64,000 nt of DNA from assembly GCF_040807025.1 (NCBI RefSeq), contig NC_090942.1, positions 178,626,247-178,690,246 of the forward strand. Reading direction: 5' to 3'. Shown one piece after another: positions 23,092-38,000 of the stretch. The DNA is from Struthio camelus. Taxonomy: Eukaryota > Chordata > Aves > Struthioniformes > Struthionidae. The notes under the pieces are model-generated. The model searched no databases and was not told the origin of the DNA. It worked only from the letters and a program-made list of their open reading frames with translations. A program made the translations under genes and the position numbers. The number at the start of each line of letters is the position of its first letter. Position 1 is the first letter of the stretch.

Positions 23092-26000
23092 CTATAAAAA
23101 GAGAGAAAGACCACTTCAACTGGAGCAATTAATCCAGCAAAGATTACTTTAGAGCACTACAAAAGTATAACCGTGAAATTTTCATATTTTCCTTATCTCT
23201 CTTTCCTTCCTCTCTGAATCAGTAGGGCTAGAAAGCATTGCCCCCCTCCCAATTCACATCTATAATTCCCCAAAAGTTCTTTCAAACAGATTCAATCAAA
23301 TTTAACCAGTCTGATTTGATTAGGACTTCGGGTCTTCCAGACCCCTTCTTTCCATGACTTCTAGTCATCGACAGTTTTGTTGAAAGTATCAAGATAATTT
23401 GTTTACATTAATGCTTTTGCAATAACTGGCATTTAAAAATTATATTTCTAAATGATTATCTAAACATGTTGATAATTTCTGTAAGCAGGCACAATAATAC
23501 TTGGACTCAGATGCAAGAGCGAAATAAAAATGTAACTGTTTAATTTAATAGAAGAAAGGTTGCACACTTTCCTCAATGATATACTAAGACCAATTAACTT
23601 CATAGTACTTGCTTGTGTTTTTCTGAAAGAATACCAAAGCATCAATTTGGTAAAGAGTGTTCTTATGAGACATTAGTGGAGTTAGGTGATCTTCGAGATT
23701 AGCGGTAATACAATTACGTTAATAATACTATCATTTAAGATTAAGGTAACCAGCAGTACATCTTATTTAAGTTCATGATAAAGCTCACTAATGAATACAC
23801 ACTTTTAGGATTAAGAACTCCTTGTTTAAAGGGAAGAGATACTACTTTCCTAATAAGAAATTTCTATCACCTATCCTTTTCCTAGTTTCCCTCAAACCAA
23901 GAAAAAAAAGCATTTAAAGAACTGCCAAAGGCTTCTTCTGTCATAAAGCTTTTCTTATTACTAAGATAACTGAAGTTTTGTTTTGTTTTGTTTTTTTAAA
24001 CTGTGCAAATATATATTACTTCCATGACTGGAATTGAATTTTCATGCAGCTGTTCACAAAGATAACCTTAATTAAAAGGACTAGCCTGGTATTAAATCGA
24101 AATAACCATTTTTAACAGTTTGCAGTCTACTGTAAAACTTACACATGTTCCAGGGAGCCAGCTCTGGAACTTATTTTATTCTCTCCTAGTGAGTAACATG
24201 CTATGGGGTTTCATCACTGTTACTTTAGGCTGACACCGACAGGCACTCATCCTCATCCTGTTCCCCAACCCTATTCTCCTCCCATCTACAGCAGTTCCTT
24301 TCTGATTACTGACTCTTGAGATCAGTACTAGTATTCCTGCAGCCACACAATAAATATTATTAGGGAAAAAGCCGTCCAAATTGAAACCGATTCTCCCTTC
24401 TCACCCTCCTTCCCGAAGCAGAATTTCCCTCACATCTTTAGATGTGTCTTAAAATGTAGGTGCTTTTGCAGTTACGCTAGCTCCTATACAAGTTACACTG
24501 AATTTCGTCACACTATCCAAAGTATTTCTCTTGAAACTGACGTTGTACCCAAATTTTCAAAACACTCCTCCTCCTCAAAGATTCTAGCTCAAATCACAGA
24601 AGGAATATAATTAGGGGGGAAAAAAAGAAAACACTATGATTTATTTCAAACAAGTCTAGCCTTCTCAGTTTTCAAATGGATCACATAAATGTGGTTAATG
24701 GGACCTGCAAAAAAACAAATGAGTTATAAACTCCCCAAAGATACACCAGACAATTCATTACATTCGCCTTAAGAAAGCAAAATAGCATGTACAATCAGGT
24801 AACTAAGGTAATATACAGTAAACAACTATTATATAACACAATTTGAATTCTCAGTCAGAAAACTACATACCATTTTTGTGAAATCCCTGAATTTGATTTT
24901 CATTGTTATGCTTCCAGGTAGAAATGTTGCAAGTTGCATTTTGACCAAATATTGTATTATGTGATTTTGCTTTATGGAAACAGGATTGCTTCTCTGGAGA
25001 TTTTGCTCTCAGCAACTGATTGTCCTTATGGTTTAAAACAGTACACTCCTAGGTTAACATAGATAACTTTATTTTAACACTATTTTCATAAAAACTCCCC
25101 AAACAGAACAAGATCCAAACTTAATATCTGCAAATTTCAAGTCACAATTAGCCTTAGCCTCACATCTCTCCACTCGGAAATGAAAAAGAAATGAAAGACA
25201 TTGTTTTCTCCCCACAATTTTTTGTTAAGATGTGCTGTCAGCAGGAGTATTTTCTTAGAGCGCACATGCTCTGAATAAGCCAAACTAGATACTTTTGGCC
25301 AGGAAAATCCATGCTTTCCTTTCCATTCTCTGTGGGTTTTCTGTTGTGAGAGTTGCAAGAAGCACTAAATGCCTTCATGCTTAAATCCTCATCCAAATTA
25401 TAAAGTTGGATTTAATCAGGATCTAGTAATTGAAAGATCAACAGTAGAAGAAAACAGGTCAAGGAATACACACGGAATACACATCTTAAAGAATCAGAGA
25501 TGTTGTACAGTATGTAAACAACATCCTGACCTATTCAGTTTGTTGCAGAGCAAGCCGGAGGGAAACATAGGAGGGAAAATTTATTCTAGTAATATCTGGA
25601 AAGTTGCATGGCACTGGGGAGCCTCTATGGCATGTCTGGTATAAGGAATTTGATTCTGATTGATGCATTCACCTGTGGAACCTATGTCCAACAGGATGAC
25701 TTCTGAGGAACAAGACCTCAGAAGAAATGAGTATTTTCAGAAGTCAATGAAGAAAAAAATATGTACCTATTCTTCCTGTAAGGGCACAACTAACCTAATC
25801 AAATTCTTAGATAAGCAGAGTAATTTTTTGATGTTATTGGTTACTGTTACTGTTATTGGACACTGTCAATCCACTCTCTACCAAAAAGCATCTTTGCATC
25901 GGATGATGTTAGGAGCGAAGTCGTTATTAACATCCCAGATACAAAAATGAAATCAGTACTGAATGGGCTTGACTGAATCTTTTTATAATCTGGCAACAGA

Positions 26001-29000
26001 AAGATGGTAAGAACAACAGAAATAAAAATAAGCAGACTACCATGCATCAAAAGCCATAAGCAACATCACAGCATACTCTTTATCCACTTACCTCAGTTTC
26101 CCCTGAAACTAACTTTGCCATTGTCATAGAGCACATTAATTTTGTGGGCAGTTTTCTATTTGTCCTCCATTTATTCCCTGTTGTCCATATAATATCTGAA
26201 ATGCAACTAAATGAATGTGCTCTCTGGCCCGTTACTGGCCTGACATTCTGTCCCATCAAACCTCTCGAAACCAATGAAAACAGGGAATAGAAGCTGTAGA
26301 TGGGAAAGCTATCACTTTTGTTCCACAGAATAACTCCTACCTTTGTCCTGAGAAGCTGAGATTTATTCTGAAACGCATGTATATTCACATCATTTTCTCT
26401 GCAACTGTTCTCAGCCCCAGCAGTATCCATAATGCTGCTTCCACATGTCTGTGTATTATAGCCACTGTCCACCTGAAATCATGAATGAAAGCTTTAAAAT
26501 GTATAGCAATTTATTGCTAATAAACTCCTCCCATTCTCATACCTGATAAGACTTACATTTCATTAACACAACTTAATCACACAAACCAACTAGACATATT
26601 AGTTAGTTAAAAAAAAAAAATGCAGGTTGTAAACTGGTCAGCCAGAACTCTAGTAGCTTGCATTAAGTTAAATCTATTACTGTATGCAGCAACATAAAAA
26701 TCATTTTTAACTGCTGTTATGCCAACTCCACTGGAGCAAGGAAAAGGTTGGGGGGGGGGGGGCGGGTTGGGAAGGAAATCACAATACAACCTACGTGGCA
26801 CATCCAGTAAGAGAAATCAGACAATTATGGCTAGAATGGTAAACAAACTAAATGACAGTATGTCAAGTTGGTTTTACAGATAAGGAAAAAACATCTTTGT
26901 CGTTACCTGAATACTACTGTTGTCACAAGGAATTGCACTGCTTTCTGCAAGAGGTGACATGCACATGCGAGAGTTTTCAATACTGAAGGTAATTCCGGTC
27001 ATAAAGCTAGTCATCGGTGCATTGCTATTGCCAGCTGTTTCTTTCATCCAAGTGTTCTCATCTGACACTTCAACTGCATCAACCATATCTACAGTATTAT
27101 TTTCCTTTAGGACTTCTATATCCTGAAACGATGACAACCTTTGTTCACAAGCTTCCGAGTGATCTGGTGCAATAGACACAGTTGCAACAACTAGATGTGT
27201 ACCATGTGCAAAAGTATCACCATCTTGATGACATAAGTTTATTCCATTATCCATTTCTGGGAACCGAGCTTCTACTGGAGAAGCATTTTCCTTGTCTTCC
27301 TCCTCCTCACCGTGATTTTCAACAGTAAATGGTATTCTAATGAGAGAGGTCTGATACTGGCCAGTTGCTCTACATGCTCCAAGCCTCATAGGAGAACAAT
27401 TTTTAATTGGAGAACAACCATCTATATAAGGACTTCTTGTACTTGGGGGTGTCATTCTCTTTGAAGCAGAAGGAATATCCGGAGAACGAAATGTAAATTT
27501 TCTTTGGTCTGTTCACAGGAGAAAAGAAAAAAAGTATTTAATTAAATATTAGACGGAGTAAAAGCCAGCATCCTGAAAGCCCTACAACAGCTATAGGTTC
27601 TTAGAATAATTAGAACCAACTATATAGTATTTCACTGAGCACTGCCTCCCAGCTCCAAAGACTTCTAAAAAATAAACATTTAGTCTATCATGACGAAGGC
27701 AAGTTCTAACTCCATTTTTACTGCCAAATTTGTTTCCTATGACTTAGTTTGGTGTATCAGAGACCTTGCATTTTCAAATGGCAATACCACATCGTTCTTG
27801 CAGAAAAACAGGTACAGGCTGTTTCTGTGGCTTTTTTCAGGATAAATATAAACACATACATTCTATACGGACTCACAAAATTTCTAGGTAGTAATAAAAT
27901 TTTCAAGAAAATCAAACAAGTAGGAAAATGCCTATTCAGTCTCTATGTGCACTTGTATTGAAACATCACAAGGTTCATCAGAGCAAAATTATGCACAAGT
28001 ATGGCCTAAGTCTTTCCAAGCAATGGATGAAGCATTATACACTGAAATTTTCTAGAGAAATGATAAGGTTGCATATCCTCCTGATTTCTTTGCTGGTTAA
28101 ATCAGTTCATTTCAAATCATCTTTGGGGAAATAAACAATTTGCAAATTGAAGCTAAACATTCTTTGTCTGATTAAAATGCTTCAAGTGGGGGCAAATCAG
28201 AACTGTGACCTGTCTTAGATCTGACATCTAGCTTTAAACCTTCTCCTCAGACCAAGATTAATCATTTATATTTTCTTCATTTCTATGAGGTCTCATTTCC
28301 TTTTTCGAAAAGCTTTTCTTCAGTTGTTTTTTGCAAGTAGACACACTTCACTGTTTTAAATAAATATGAAATCTCACTGCTAAACAGTAAATGTGTCATA
28401 CAGAACAAGCCTGCTGGTCTGCCAGGCCCACCACCTTGTCTCTGAACAGAAAAAAGAAAAAGCTCCAGTAATGAAGTTAAAAATATATATATATACACTT
28501 TTTTTTTTTTAATATCAGAATAGACAAATCAAGAAAGAAAAATACACATATATTTAAGCCATACCTGACAGTGGTGTCTTTCTTATATGGAAAGCAATTG
28601 GTGAAAAACTAGGAGAACCATTATGTGCAGGAGACCCCTCTGGAAACGTGGGACTGGTTATGCTGCCCAGACTGTAAGCCCTTGCTCCTCCCTGAATAGG
28701 GCTGGAGGAAAACTGACCCTTCAATAACAATAAAAAGAAATAAAAATGTATTTTTTCCCCATAGTGTAATCTTAGATTAATACATAAGAGGAGTATTTTT
28801 GATTAAAATGCTTAATATGGCAATACTACGAATAACTAACTCTGCACAATAACAAATCTCTAACAGTTTAAATATTCCAGCTGCATCTTTTCACTTGCAC
28901 TTTAGGAAAAGTGCAATGAACCCATAAAAACTGTCACATAACACCAACACAAACTATATTATCCACTGTATTTAAAAAACTGTGAGAAGCATAATCAGTG

Positions 29001-32000
29001 AATTCATGCTATCCATAAATATACTCAAGTATCTCATCTCCCAAATTTTTACTCATACCATGGCAGATAAAAACTGTCCACTATTTATATCTTTATGCAA
29101 TCTACATTATCTGAAATTTTTACCTCATAAGCTGACAAAGTAATTTTCTTTAAGAAAAGTTAATAGGGGTTGTGGTCTTGCTTCAGTATATGTTGCAAAA
29201 AAAAAATCACTTTTAGCAGCACAGCTATGTTGTAGGAATCCTTTACTAGTTTATCATAGTGAGGTTGTTCTATTCTGTTTTGTTTTTTTAAAGCTGGTAA
29301 AGTCACACACCTGTTGGGGTAGCTTTTTTTGCATGCACTTCTGCCTCCAAACAGATGAAGACATACCACCAAAAACAGTTCAGCTGTGCTATGTCTACTT
29401 GGGAGTAGGATTCCTCTTGCTTAATTTTAAAAAGAGACATTATGTGGACATTTGCCTATTCATCTATATTCTCTGGTCAATGTAGAAAAAAAAAAAAGTG
29501 CATCCAGTAATTTGTTCAAACATCTTCTATTTATATTGTCTGGTCCCTCTGTAGGGGGCAAGTAGCTCAGGTATACTTGCAGCATGAACATCTGAAGTGA
29601 TAAGAACCCCAACCATTGCCAACATTTCCACATCTATAAAACATCATAGCTTAACATACTGACATAAGGACTGGAAAGATGAAGAAATTTGTTCTATAGA
29701 CCTATTACCTTTTACGGCATTTGTACATTTTCAGGTACTGATGAGCTATACGGTTACGGGCCAGAAATCATCACTTGGACTTTAAATGCTATAGTTTTGA
29801 TCTTACACCGAGAAACAGCGCTTTTACAAGAAGCGGGGAGGGACATTACATTACATGCTTATCAGCTCAGTGTCTCATTTAATATGAGATTGTGTTAAAC
29901 TGACAAATCCATTTTGTATTACAATATACGTCTTGCATTGCTGAATCTCTAAACTCAAAGACTGTTTTCTATGTGGCACTGTAAGCATAGCAGTTTTGAT
30001 ATGTTATTCAGTATCGAGCTCCAAATGTAGGTGTTTACTTTGCTTTTACGGTGCAGTAAGGAAACATTTCTATATTTATACAAAGCTGAAAAATTTCCTG
30101 GAGAAGTTCTGGGTTTTGCTGTTTTTTCTTAAAAACATCAAAACCACAACTGGCATGCACTAACAGGCAAAATCTGAATTGCAGTAGTAACTGTCCAAAT
30201 GAAATTTATTTACATGTAACTATAAAAAAAAAAATTAAAAATACTGTTCTTCATAGGTTCAGTTAACGAAAAGCTCGGTGCTATTCTTTCCAGACTTGCA
30301 TAACACACTTTCATCACCAAAATTTTCATGTTTTACAGGTTCTTTTAAACAAACATGCAGCGCCTCTTTTTGCTATCTCGAGCCATTTCTTCCATCGCAA
30401 AAGAGTTTATGAACTATACGGGAAACAATTATATCAGCTGTTCACATCAGCTGTTATTTTAGATAGTCAGTAATTCATGGATTTAAATGGGCCTTTTTGA
30501 TATACACGTGTTATGAAGAAGAAATGATCTCACACATGCTTTCAGCAAGTCTTCATGTATATAGAGAATCATAAAAAAGGATTCCAGATGCTTTAAGCTA
30601 TATGCATTGTGAATCACTTCCTCTTTCAGCACAGTATATACTAAAACACAATGCCTTCTAGATAAAAGAATAGCAGCACAATATAATAATCTGATATGTG
30701 ATAAAGAATAACCAGTGAGATATACATATATTTATATATATTTTTAAGATATTTTCCATTCACATAATTGTTCTCAAATTGGAATTTGAAGAAACTTTAA
30801 TATACTACCTATTCTCTCATTAAGCTGTTGTAACTTACTAAAAACATGGTAATTTATCTCGTGAAGCCTGTTGGAACACAGAATTGGAACAAGCCTGCCT
30901 GCAAGCTCTTGTATCTGCTAAGCAATATACACTCTGACTCCCTCCATCCCCCAAAAAGGCTACTTACTGAACTAGATGTTTCCAGAGGGCTTCTGCACCG
31001 GACTGGAGATATATCTATTGAACAAAGCACTCCAAGTGGCTGACTACCGCACGGACTTTGCAGAGAAGGGGATAAACACTCAGATACACTTCCATTTTCT
31101 TCTAAAAACAGTTTTCTTCTGAGTGAAGAAGAGCTCAGATTTTCCTGAGACTGATCTGCGAATTCGTCAGTTCTAAAATATTCACCTAAAAGTGTGTGTG
31201 GGGGGAAAAAGTTTGTTTCCAAATGAAAAGAGAAAATGAGAGTCCTGCGCTCTTCTTCTACAATAAATGAGTGCTAAATCTGGGGGCAAAAGGTTCAAGG
31301 AAGGGTCAGGAAGAAGAAATGTGACCCTTGCTTACAGTTAATAATTTAAAAGATCAGTAACTTTTGCTCCATTCAACACTGAAAAGGACAGAAAATTTCA
31401 TAAAATACCCTCTAACCCACAAAAAAACTACGAAAATATTAGAACATTTTTCCTGACCACAAAGGTTGTAACAAACATCAAGCTAATTCAAGCATGACAA
31501 CACTTAACAGTTGTTATCAACTACCTAGACTGCATAGTTCAGGAACCGCAGTTCTGAAAGTGGAAAGAACTTTTATGACCCAAACTCATCCAAACATCAT
31601 CTCCTCCCTTCCAGCATTTTGACATGAATTGAATAGGAATGATCCAAAACAGTCTTTTTTTCAAAATAATATTGTCAAAAAAATGCCAGATAAAGAGGGA
31701 GGATGAAAAACATTTGTCTAATATCGGCTTTATTAATGATGTGATGCTGATCTGTAATCAAAATTTAAGATACATATTCCTGATTTACATTTGGGATAGA
31801 AAGGGGTTAAAGATTAACAGCTTTTTCCTCTTGAAATATGGTAGACAGGGAAATCCTCCTTGAACAGTGCAAATCTGGGAAAGAAAAGATGCACCAAATA
31901 AAAATGGTGCAAGAACGGGTAAGGTTTTTTTTGGATGCCATTTTTTTTGGACGCCATTTTTTTTGGACACCATCTCTAACATATTTCAGCTATTCTGTTA

Positions 32001-35000
32001 TAGTGTGGCTTAAATCCTAACAGCGTTAGCCAAGCTGAAAAGAATATTTTGCATGTAAATATTTAAAAATCAAAATTTCTCTCTGGTCTGGAAATACTTC
32101 CCAGAAAGACATCCTGCTTAGGCACAGCTGAGCCTCATTTTGCATTATGATGCTCCCTCGGTCAATGCCTGCCTCCATAACTGTGCATTCATAGAGCAAA
32201 CAGAAGATGATGAAATTTGAATGATTCCTACCTTCCGGGTAGTTTATGAGTTACTGCTTCCTAAGGTTTTTCTTAGTCTCACTTTATAACCCATTATTTT
32301 GATGTTGCTGAGATCTCTACTTTAGATAGGTCAGCCTAAGCATGGTGGCAATCACTCTCCCCTCATGTGTAACTGAGAAAACTACCTATCTGGCCATTCA
32401 ATTTCCAAAAAAACCACAAACAAAAACAAAACGACAACTCATGTCAACCTAGAAATCGAATAAACTTCTGGCATTAATTTTCCAGCTACAGACCTGAACT
32501 TAATAATATATTGTCTGTGCTTATGGAAACCACTACTGCTTTATGTACATCGCTGGCTGAGAAGTTTGAGATGTTTTTCACTAAAAGCACTACTCTAGGG
32601 GTAAGCACCAACCCTGAATAAACCTGCTACCATTCTAAAACTATTTATTGTTACCAAATGAACCTTCAAAGCTGGACCTGCTTGGAGCTATGGGTTGGAG
32701 CAGATGACCTCCAGAGGTCCCTTGTAATTTAAATTACCCTATGAATTCCTTTTGGCTACCTCTTTACAGAGAATCAAAACAACTCAAATGTCTTTTCTGT
32801 TGTTAGAGGTGTGCTGCCACTATACTTTTTTGGAATGGGAACCACTCTGCTAGCTTTGAAAATCTACAGAATGGCTGTACACATCTGAATCAGTATCTAG
32901 ACTCCCCCCCCCCCCCCCCCCCAGTCAATGAGATGCATGTATTTCTCTCTGTTGTTTGTAAAGAGAATGTTAGAGCTAATTATGCAAGTTTCATATTACT
33001 GGAGCTTCCACATAAAATTGCATCACCAGAGTTTTGGCTAAGCAGACAGATACTCTCATCAGATAATCATATTTAAACTGGATGTTTTAAAAGTACAAAT
33101 TTCTAGCAGTGATCTCTTTGCAACACGCAGTTACCACTTTCCAGGGACATATAGTCAAACTCCTAATTTCAAGGTCATTATGCTCAATATATTCCATCTT
33201 CCTTTTCTCTTCATTATAAAGGCTCTGGAATGGGGTCTAAAGTTTTGGTTCCTTATGTCTGAAATCTGTTATAATCATTTACAACAGAGCTCTAAGTCCA
33301 TGGATCAGTATATAAGAAAGCACACTAGGTAAGATCTATAGATAGAAGTTCAGAATATAAGAAAATAATAAACCTTCCACTGAGAAGGCATTTATAACTA
33401 AATGAAAGCATTTAATCCCATTTACAAATACAACAAGGAAATAATCTAATCTAGGCACCTACTCCATATATTACTCCAATCATTACAAAAAGTCCTTTCT
33501 GTTCTAAAGCCTACCAAGGTTCCACTTCTGCCTGTCATGCTCTAATACTGAAGTTCATTGTTTTCTTTAAAATAATTTCATATTGATTAGTATCTACTTA
33601 CTGGCATTTTCCCAAAACTGGATTCTTATTTCGGATGTTAAAAAGGGGTTATTATACTGTCTAAGCAAGACAAGACTCTTTTTTCAGGTCTGCCATATGC
33701 TTTGACATTTATAGTGATAAATTGTTTCATTGCTCTATTCTAATTGGATATTTCTAGTAAGTGAAGAAAGTTATCAACTCAGGAATACAAACTACTCAAT
33801 TGATGGCAACATTCATTATGGCCAAGCACTAAAGCAATAGATATGGTTCCCGTTTTCTGTTTGTTTTAATTTTGTTCACTGAGTTAAACCTGACCTCACA
33901 AATAGTTTAACCAGCACAATCAGGGCTGAAAACTTAAACACTGAAATAGGAGCAAGCAGCCAAAAAACTTCTTGAACTGCCCATACTACTATTCATATGT
34001 CTGAACCATAAGAACAGGCTTTTCCAGTCCTCTTGCTTGAGAAGCTGACAGTAATTCTTTTATACAGCAGTTACAATCAGACAGTTAATTTTGGAATCTG
34101 TTTCTCCTCTCAGTAGCCACAGCTGTTTTGCCACCACACAACTGAGAGCAACCACCAAAGTTTAAATTAAATTAAAGGCATGGAAATAAAGCACAGCTTT
34201 GCTCAAGGCCAGGCGGGGCTATAAGCTTTGTGGCCAGGAATTCGCAAGTGGAAGAGTTTGGCTAAGCAAGCATTCTAGTAAACAAACTTTTGCTTATTTT
34301 TCGCATTCAAAATTTTTAATCAATTTCCAATTGCACTCCACACAACTCCTCTGTCTTATGTCTTCAATCAATTTAGTCATGTCAATTTTAGGTCAAGTGT
34401 CCCATGCAAAAAGCAATAACTATCTCTTCAGAAGAACACACACACTCACTTAAACTATGATTCAAACATCAAGTTTCCCATATTTCATTAGAACTTCCAT
34501 TTCTAACCAAAGACAAAATGAAAACAAGCTTTCTATTTATACATTCATAATGAAATTTAGATATTACAACACATACCTAGTATTTTCTCTAAATTAAAAT
34601 CCACTGGCAAAGACAGTACTGTCTGACAAGCAGCTGCAATGAATAAAACCAACAAAATTAGCTTACATTGACATTTTAGTAAAGCTACAGACACAAAAAT
34701 TTCATTTTGAAAATGCACTGCAATTGAGCTACTGATAAGTTACAGTTGCAATAAAGAAAAGAGTTAATAAGGGTTAGGACTCTGATTTAGCAACACTATA
34801 TGTAGCACACTCAGGCCTAGAGATAAGTAAAAAGGGTTGCAACGTACAACCCTCTAGAGAGGCATTCTTCACTGGAGAGAGAGGCCTCTGACGAAATGTG
34901 GGTTTCAAAAGTAACTGGGAGAAAGATCATCAGAATACCCTGGAGAAAAAATTATGTATTTAAGTAAAACTAAATAACTTTAAAAGGTGTCTTAAGATTT

Positions 35001-38000
35001 CAGCTATTTATTTGGGGGAGAAAAGAATAAAGATTCTTTAACCCAAAAAAATCAAGCACATAAGAGGTTTCTTCAAACTGTAATTTACCCATAAACCTAA
35101 CTAATGCTTTATATTTACTATTTTTTATTTCAGAAAAAAGCATGCATAGAGTTGGAAAAAAACCATGCTCTACAATCTACAACAGACGCTTTTTATCTTT
35201 TGCTTCTAAAAGACACGAGAGAAACAACATAATAGACTTACTCTACTATGACATACGCATGTTAAAATTAGTACCACACAGTTCAAGAACATTTCTACAG
35301 ATATATTTCTACAGAAAATTCAATGTCTTCTTGAAACAAAACACCAATAAGAAAAAAAAAAAAAACACGCATGGTTATTCATTTTCAAAGAAAACCTCTA
35401 GTTTCAGGCATTGGTTTTAACCAACCATTGATTTTTCCAGGCTGCAAAGTCAGTTGTCTTCCAATCGGAGAAATGCTATTTAGATCTATGCCTATAAAAC
35501 AGATAAAAATTTGAATTGAAACACACATTGCATATAGAGTTTTGAAATGTAACAGCAGTAAATTAGAACGTTTAGTGCAACTATGCAAAAATGTTTGTAT
35601 CAAGCTTTAGGAGAAATTAGAACAGCTAGAAATGAGTACTACAGAAAGGTTACAGTTATAGCTGATAAAGAGAATTTCAGCACATTTCTATTCAAAAATA
35701 TTTAGTGAAGTAGCATCAATTTTTTGCAAATCTATATGGTCTGCTGTGACCTCCTATATACAAGACCTATTTAAAATGCAACCAGTTTGCCCCTAGCCAA
35801 ACAAGTTGTGTTTAAGTAAAATACATTTCCAGAAAATCATGCAGTCTTGACTTAAGGACAAAGATGAAGAAACTACCAGTCCATCTCCTTTTCATATGGT
35901 TAAAGATCTAGCTCATCTTAGCACACCACTCACTCTGCCCCAAATAAGTCCAGCGTAGGATTGCAGCCTGTGCTCTTTGCTCTAGAAGTGATGATTTTAA
36001 AACTGACCATTTAAAAATACATACACACAAAATTTTAAAGGACCACTATCAACATATTTTCTAATGACTTTATAGGACTATTCACATCAGAATTTATCTT
36101 TGACTTACCCACACATTTTATCCCCTTGATAAAACATTTTAACAGTTACAAGTCTCTCTCTAGTCTTGCAGAAATTCTCAAATGCCCTTTTAGGAATTTT
36201 CTATCAAACAAAACTTCACAGCTGACCTTTATCCAGCTTCTAAGTCACTTCTAATTCACTATACACTCTGTTGGTTATGTATAAAACTTAATAACAACAA
36301 TATTAGTAATAAAAACTAATAATGAGGTAAATTAAATTAATTTAGAAAACTCATAACCCTACAAAACATGACAGCAAGACAGCAGGACTGAGAGGATAAC
36401 AGGAATTTACATAACAATAAGATGAGAATTTATAGAAAAATGTGCAACTTGGTTTCCCTATATTTATATTGGCAGGAAAATACTCAGAACAACAATAAAA
36501 ATATCACAGCTAATACCAAGAGAGAAGAGTGCAGTGGAAGTCTCAGCCATTACCAGCATCAAAGTAGCAATGCTGTATGCGCAAATTAAACCAGTCCAAG
36601 GCAGGTTATGAAAGAAAAAAGATTTAAGAGCAGGATCGAAAAGAATAAAAAGGTAAAAATTTAGTATTAATAAATGATTTTTAAATGAAGAAAGCACTTG
36701 GAGAACAGCTAGAAACCAATCAGTTGTGCCATCTTTTATTGCTTCTTCTTGAAATTTGAGGTTGAAAAATTGTGCTCGATAATTTTTCAAAAGCTAGAGA
36801 ATTTAGGGTAGACATAAAAACAACTTACATTTAGTTGAATTAAACTGAGAAACTTGCTTCCCCTCATGTTCAGTCCAAGGAGAAGGAACTATGAGTCTTT
36901 TAGTAAAAAACTAGAGTAGAATAGAAAGAATCCATCTTAGCTTTTTTTAAAAATGCAGACTCAGATTTAGATTAGTACCCCGAACAAGACAAACTTCAGT
37001 CATACCTTTTGCTACTTACAGATTTATATTTAAAAAATTGTAACTCTTCCATCTCAAAAAAAAAAAACCAAACACACACATGCTATAAAGATGGTTATCC
37101 CTTATACCACAAATTCACTTCAGTATTTCAAGCCCAGATAAATTAAGGAATAACTAGATTTGAAGAGGACTCCCATGTTCTGGGTCATATACCACACCCG
37201 AGATCTTAAAAGCCTGCAGAGTGAGAATTGTACAGCTATTTCATTTAACATTGATTAGTTGTTCATAAAATTGAATTGTGCCCTTACAGTTCTACCAATA
37301 TAATTAATGCACATTAATTTAACATAATTCTTTTCAAACCTTCAGTTTGCTAAATTGTTGTGCTTTGACAATTGAGCTGTTCTGCAGAAGTGCTAGAGAG
37401 ACACTGCAGTAACAAAAACCAAAAAAATGGATCACCAAGGCTTTTGTTGGTATATTTGGCTAGAGTAGTTAGCAATGAAACAGTTATGAGTACTGGCACC
37501 TGCACTCAGTTTTTGTTTGAACCAAAACCACTTCAGCTGTGATATCCAGAAGGAACATCCAGAAGTCAAGGAAATGAACACTAACGACTGCACAGCTTTA
37601 AGAAACATATGGCAAATCTTGTTCTCCCACCAAAAGCTTAAAACTCAACTTAAAACACCCAACTAGTAAAGGCATAGCTTTTATCTATCAGAGACACAGT
37701 TTCAAGGTGTTCAGCTACAAAATCATTAGTTTATGCTTTACAAAGAAGAAATATTCTTTTTAATGCAGTTTTAAAAGAGATGATCTTAGCTGCAGGCCCA
37801 CTACATACCATCTTTCTAGAATCACAAAAGAACTTTTGTTGGTTTATAGGCACAAAAACAGATACCATCATGAAAAATGAAAAGGTTAATAACACTGAAG
37901 ACGACTTGCTTATTAAAGCCCTATTTTTAAGTTAAAATTGAAATAACATTAAAGATTTTTATAGTGAAGATTTGAAGTAATGGCCTTTTCAGTCTCTCCT

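Noticed and set aside
26080..26472. 130-codon ORF taken as one BORA exon
   Set aside because: Only the first 44 codons match BORA; a good donor follows KSQLLRTK. The remainder is reported only as a possible retained-intron end.
29540..29565. Third CTCF-like motif (TGTAGGGGGCAA)
   Set aside because: Only about 11 of 14 core positions fit; too weak to claim.
30854..31222. 122-codon minus-strand ORF as a whole gene
   Set aside because: Its middle is a BORA exon (30968-31185); the flanks are intron read-through.
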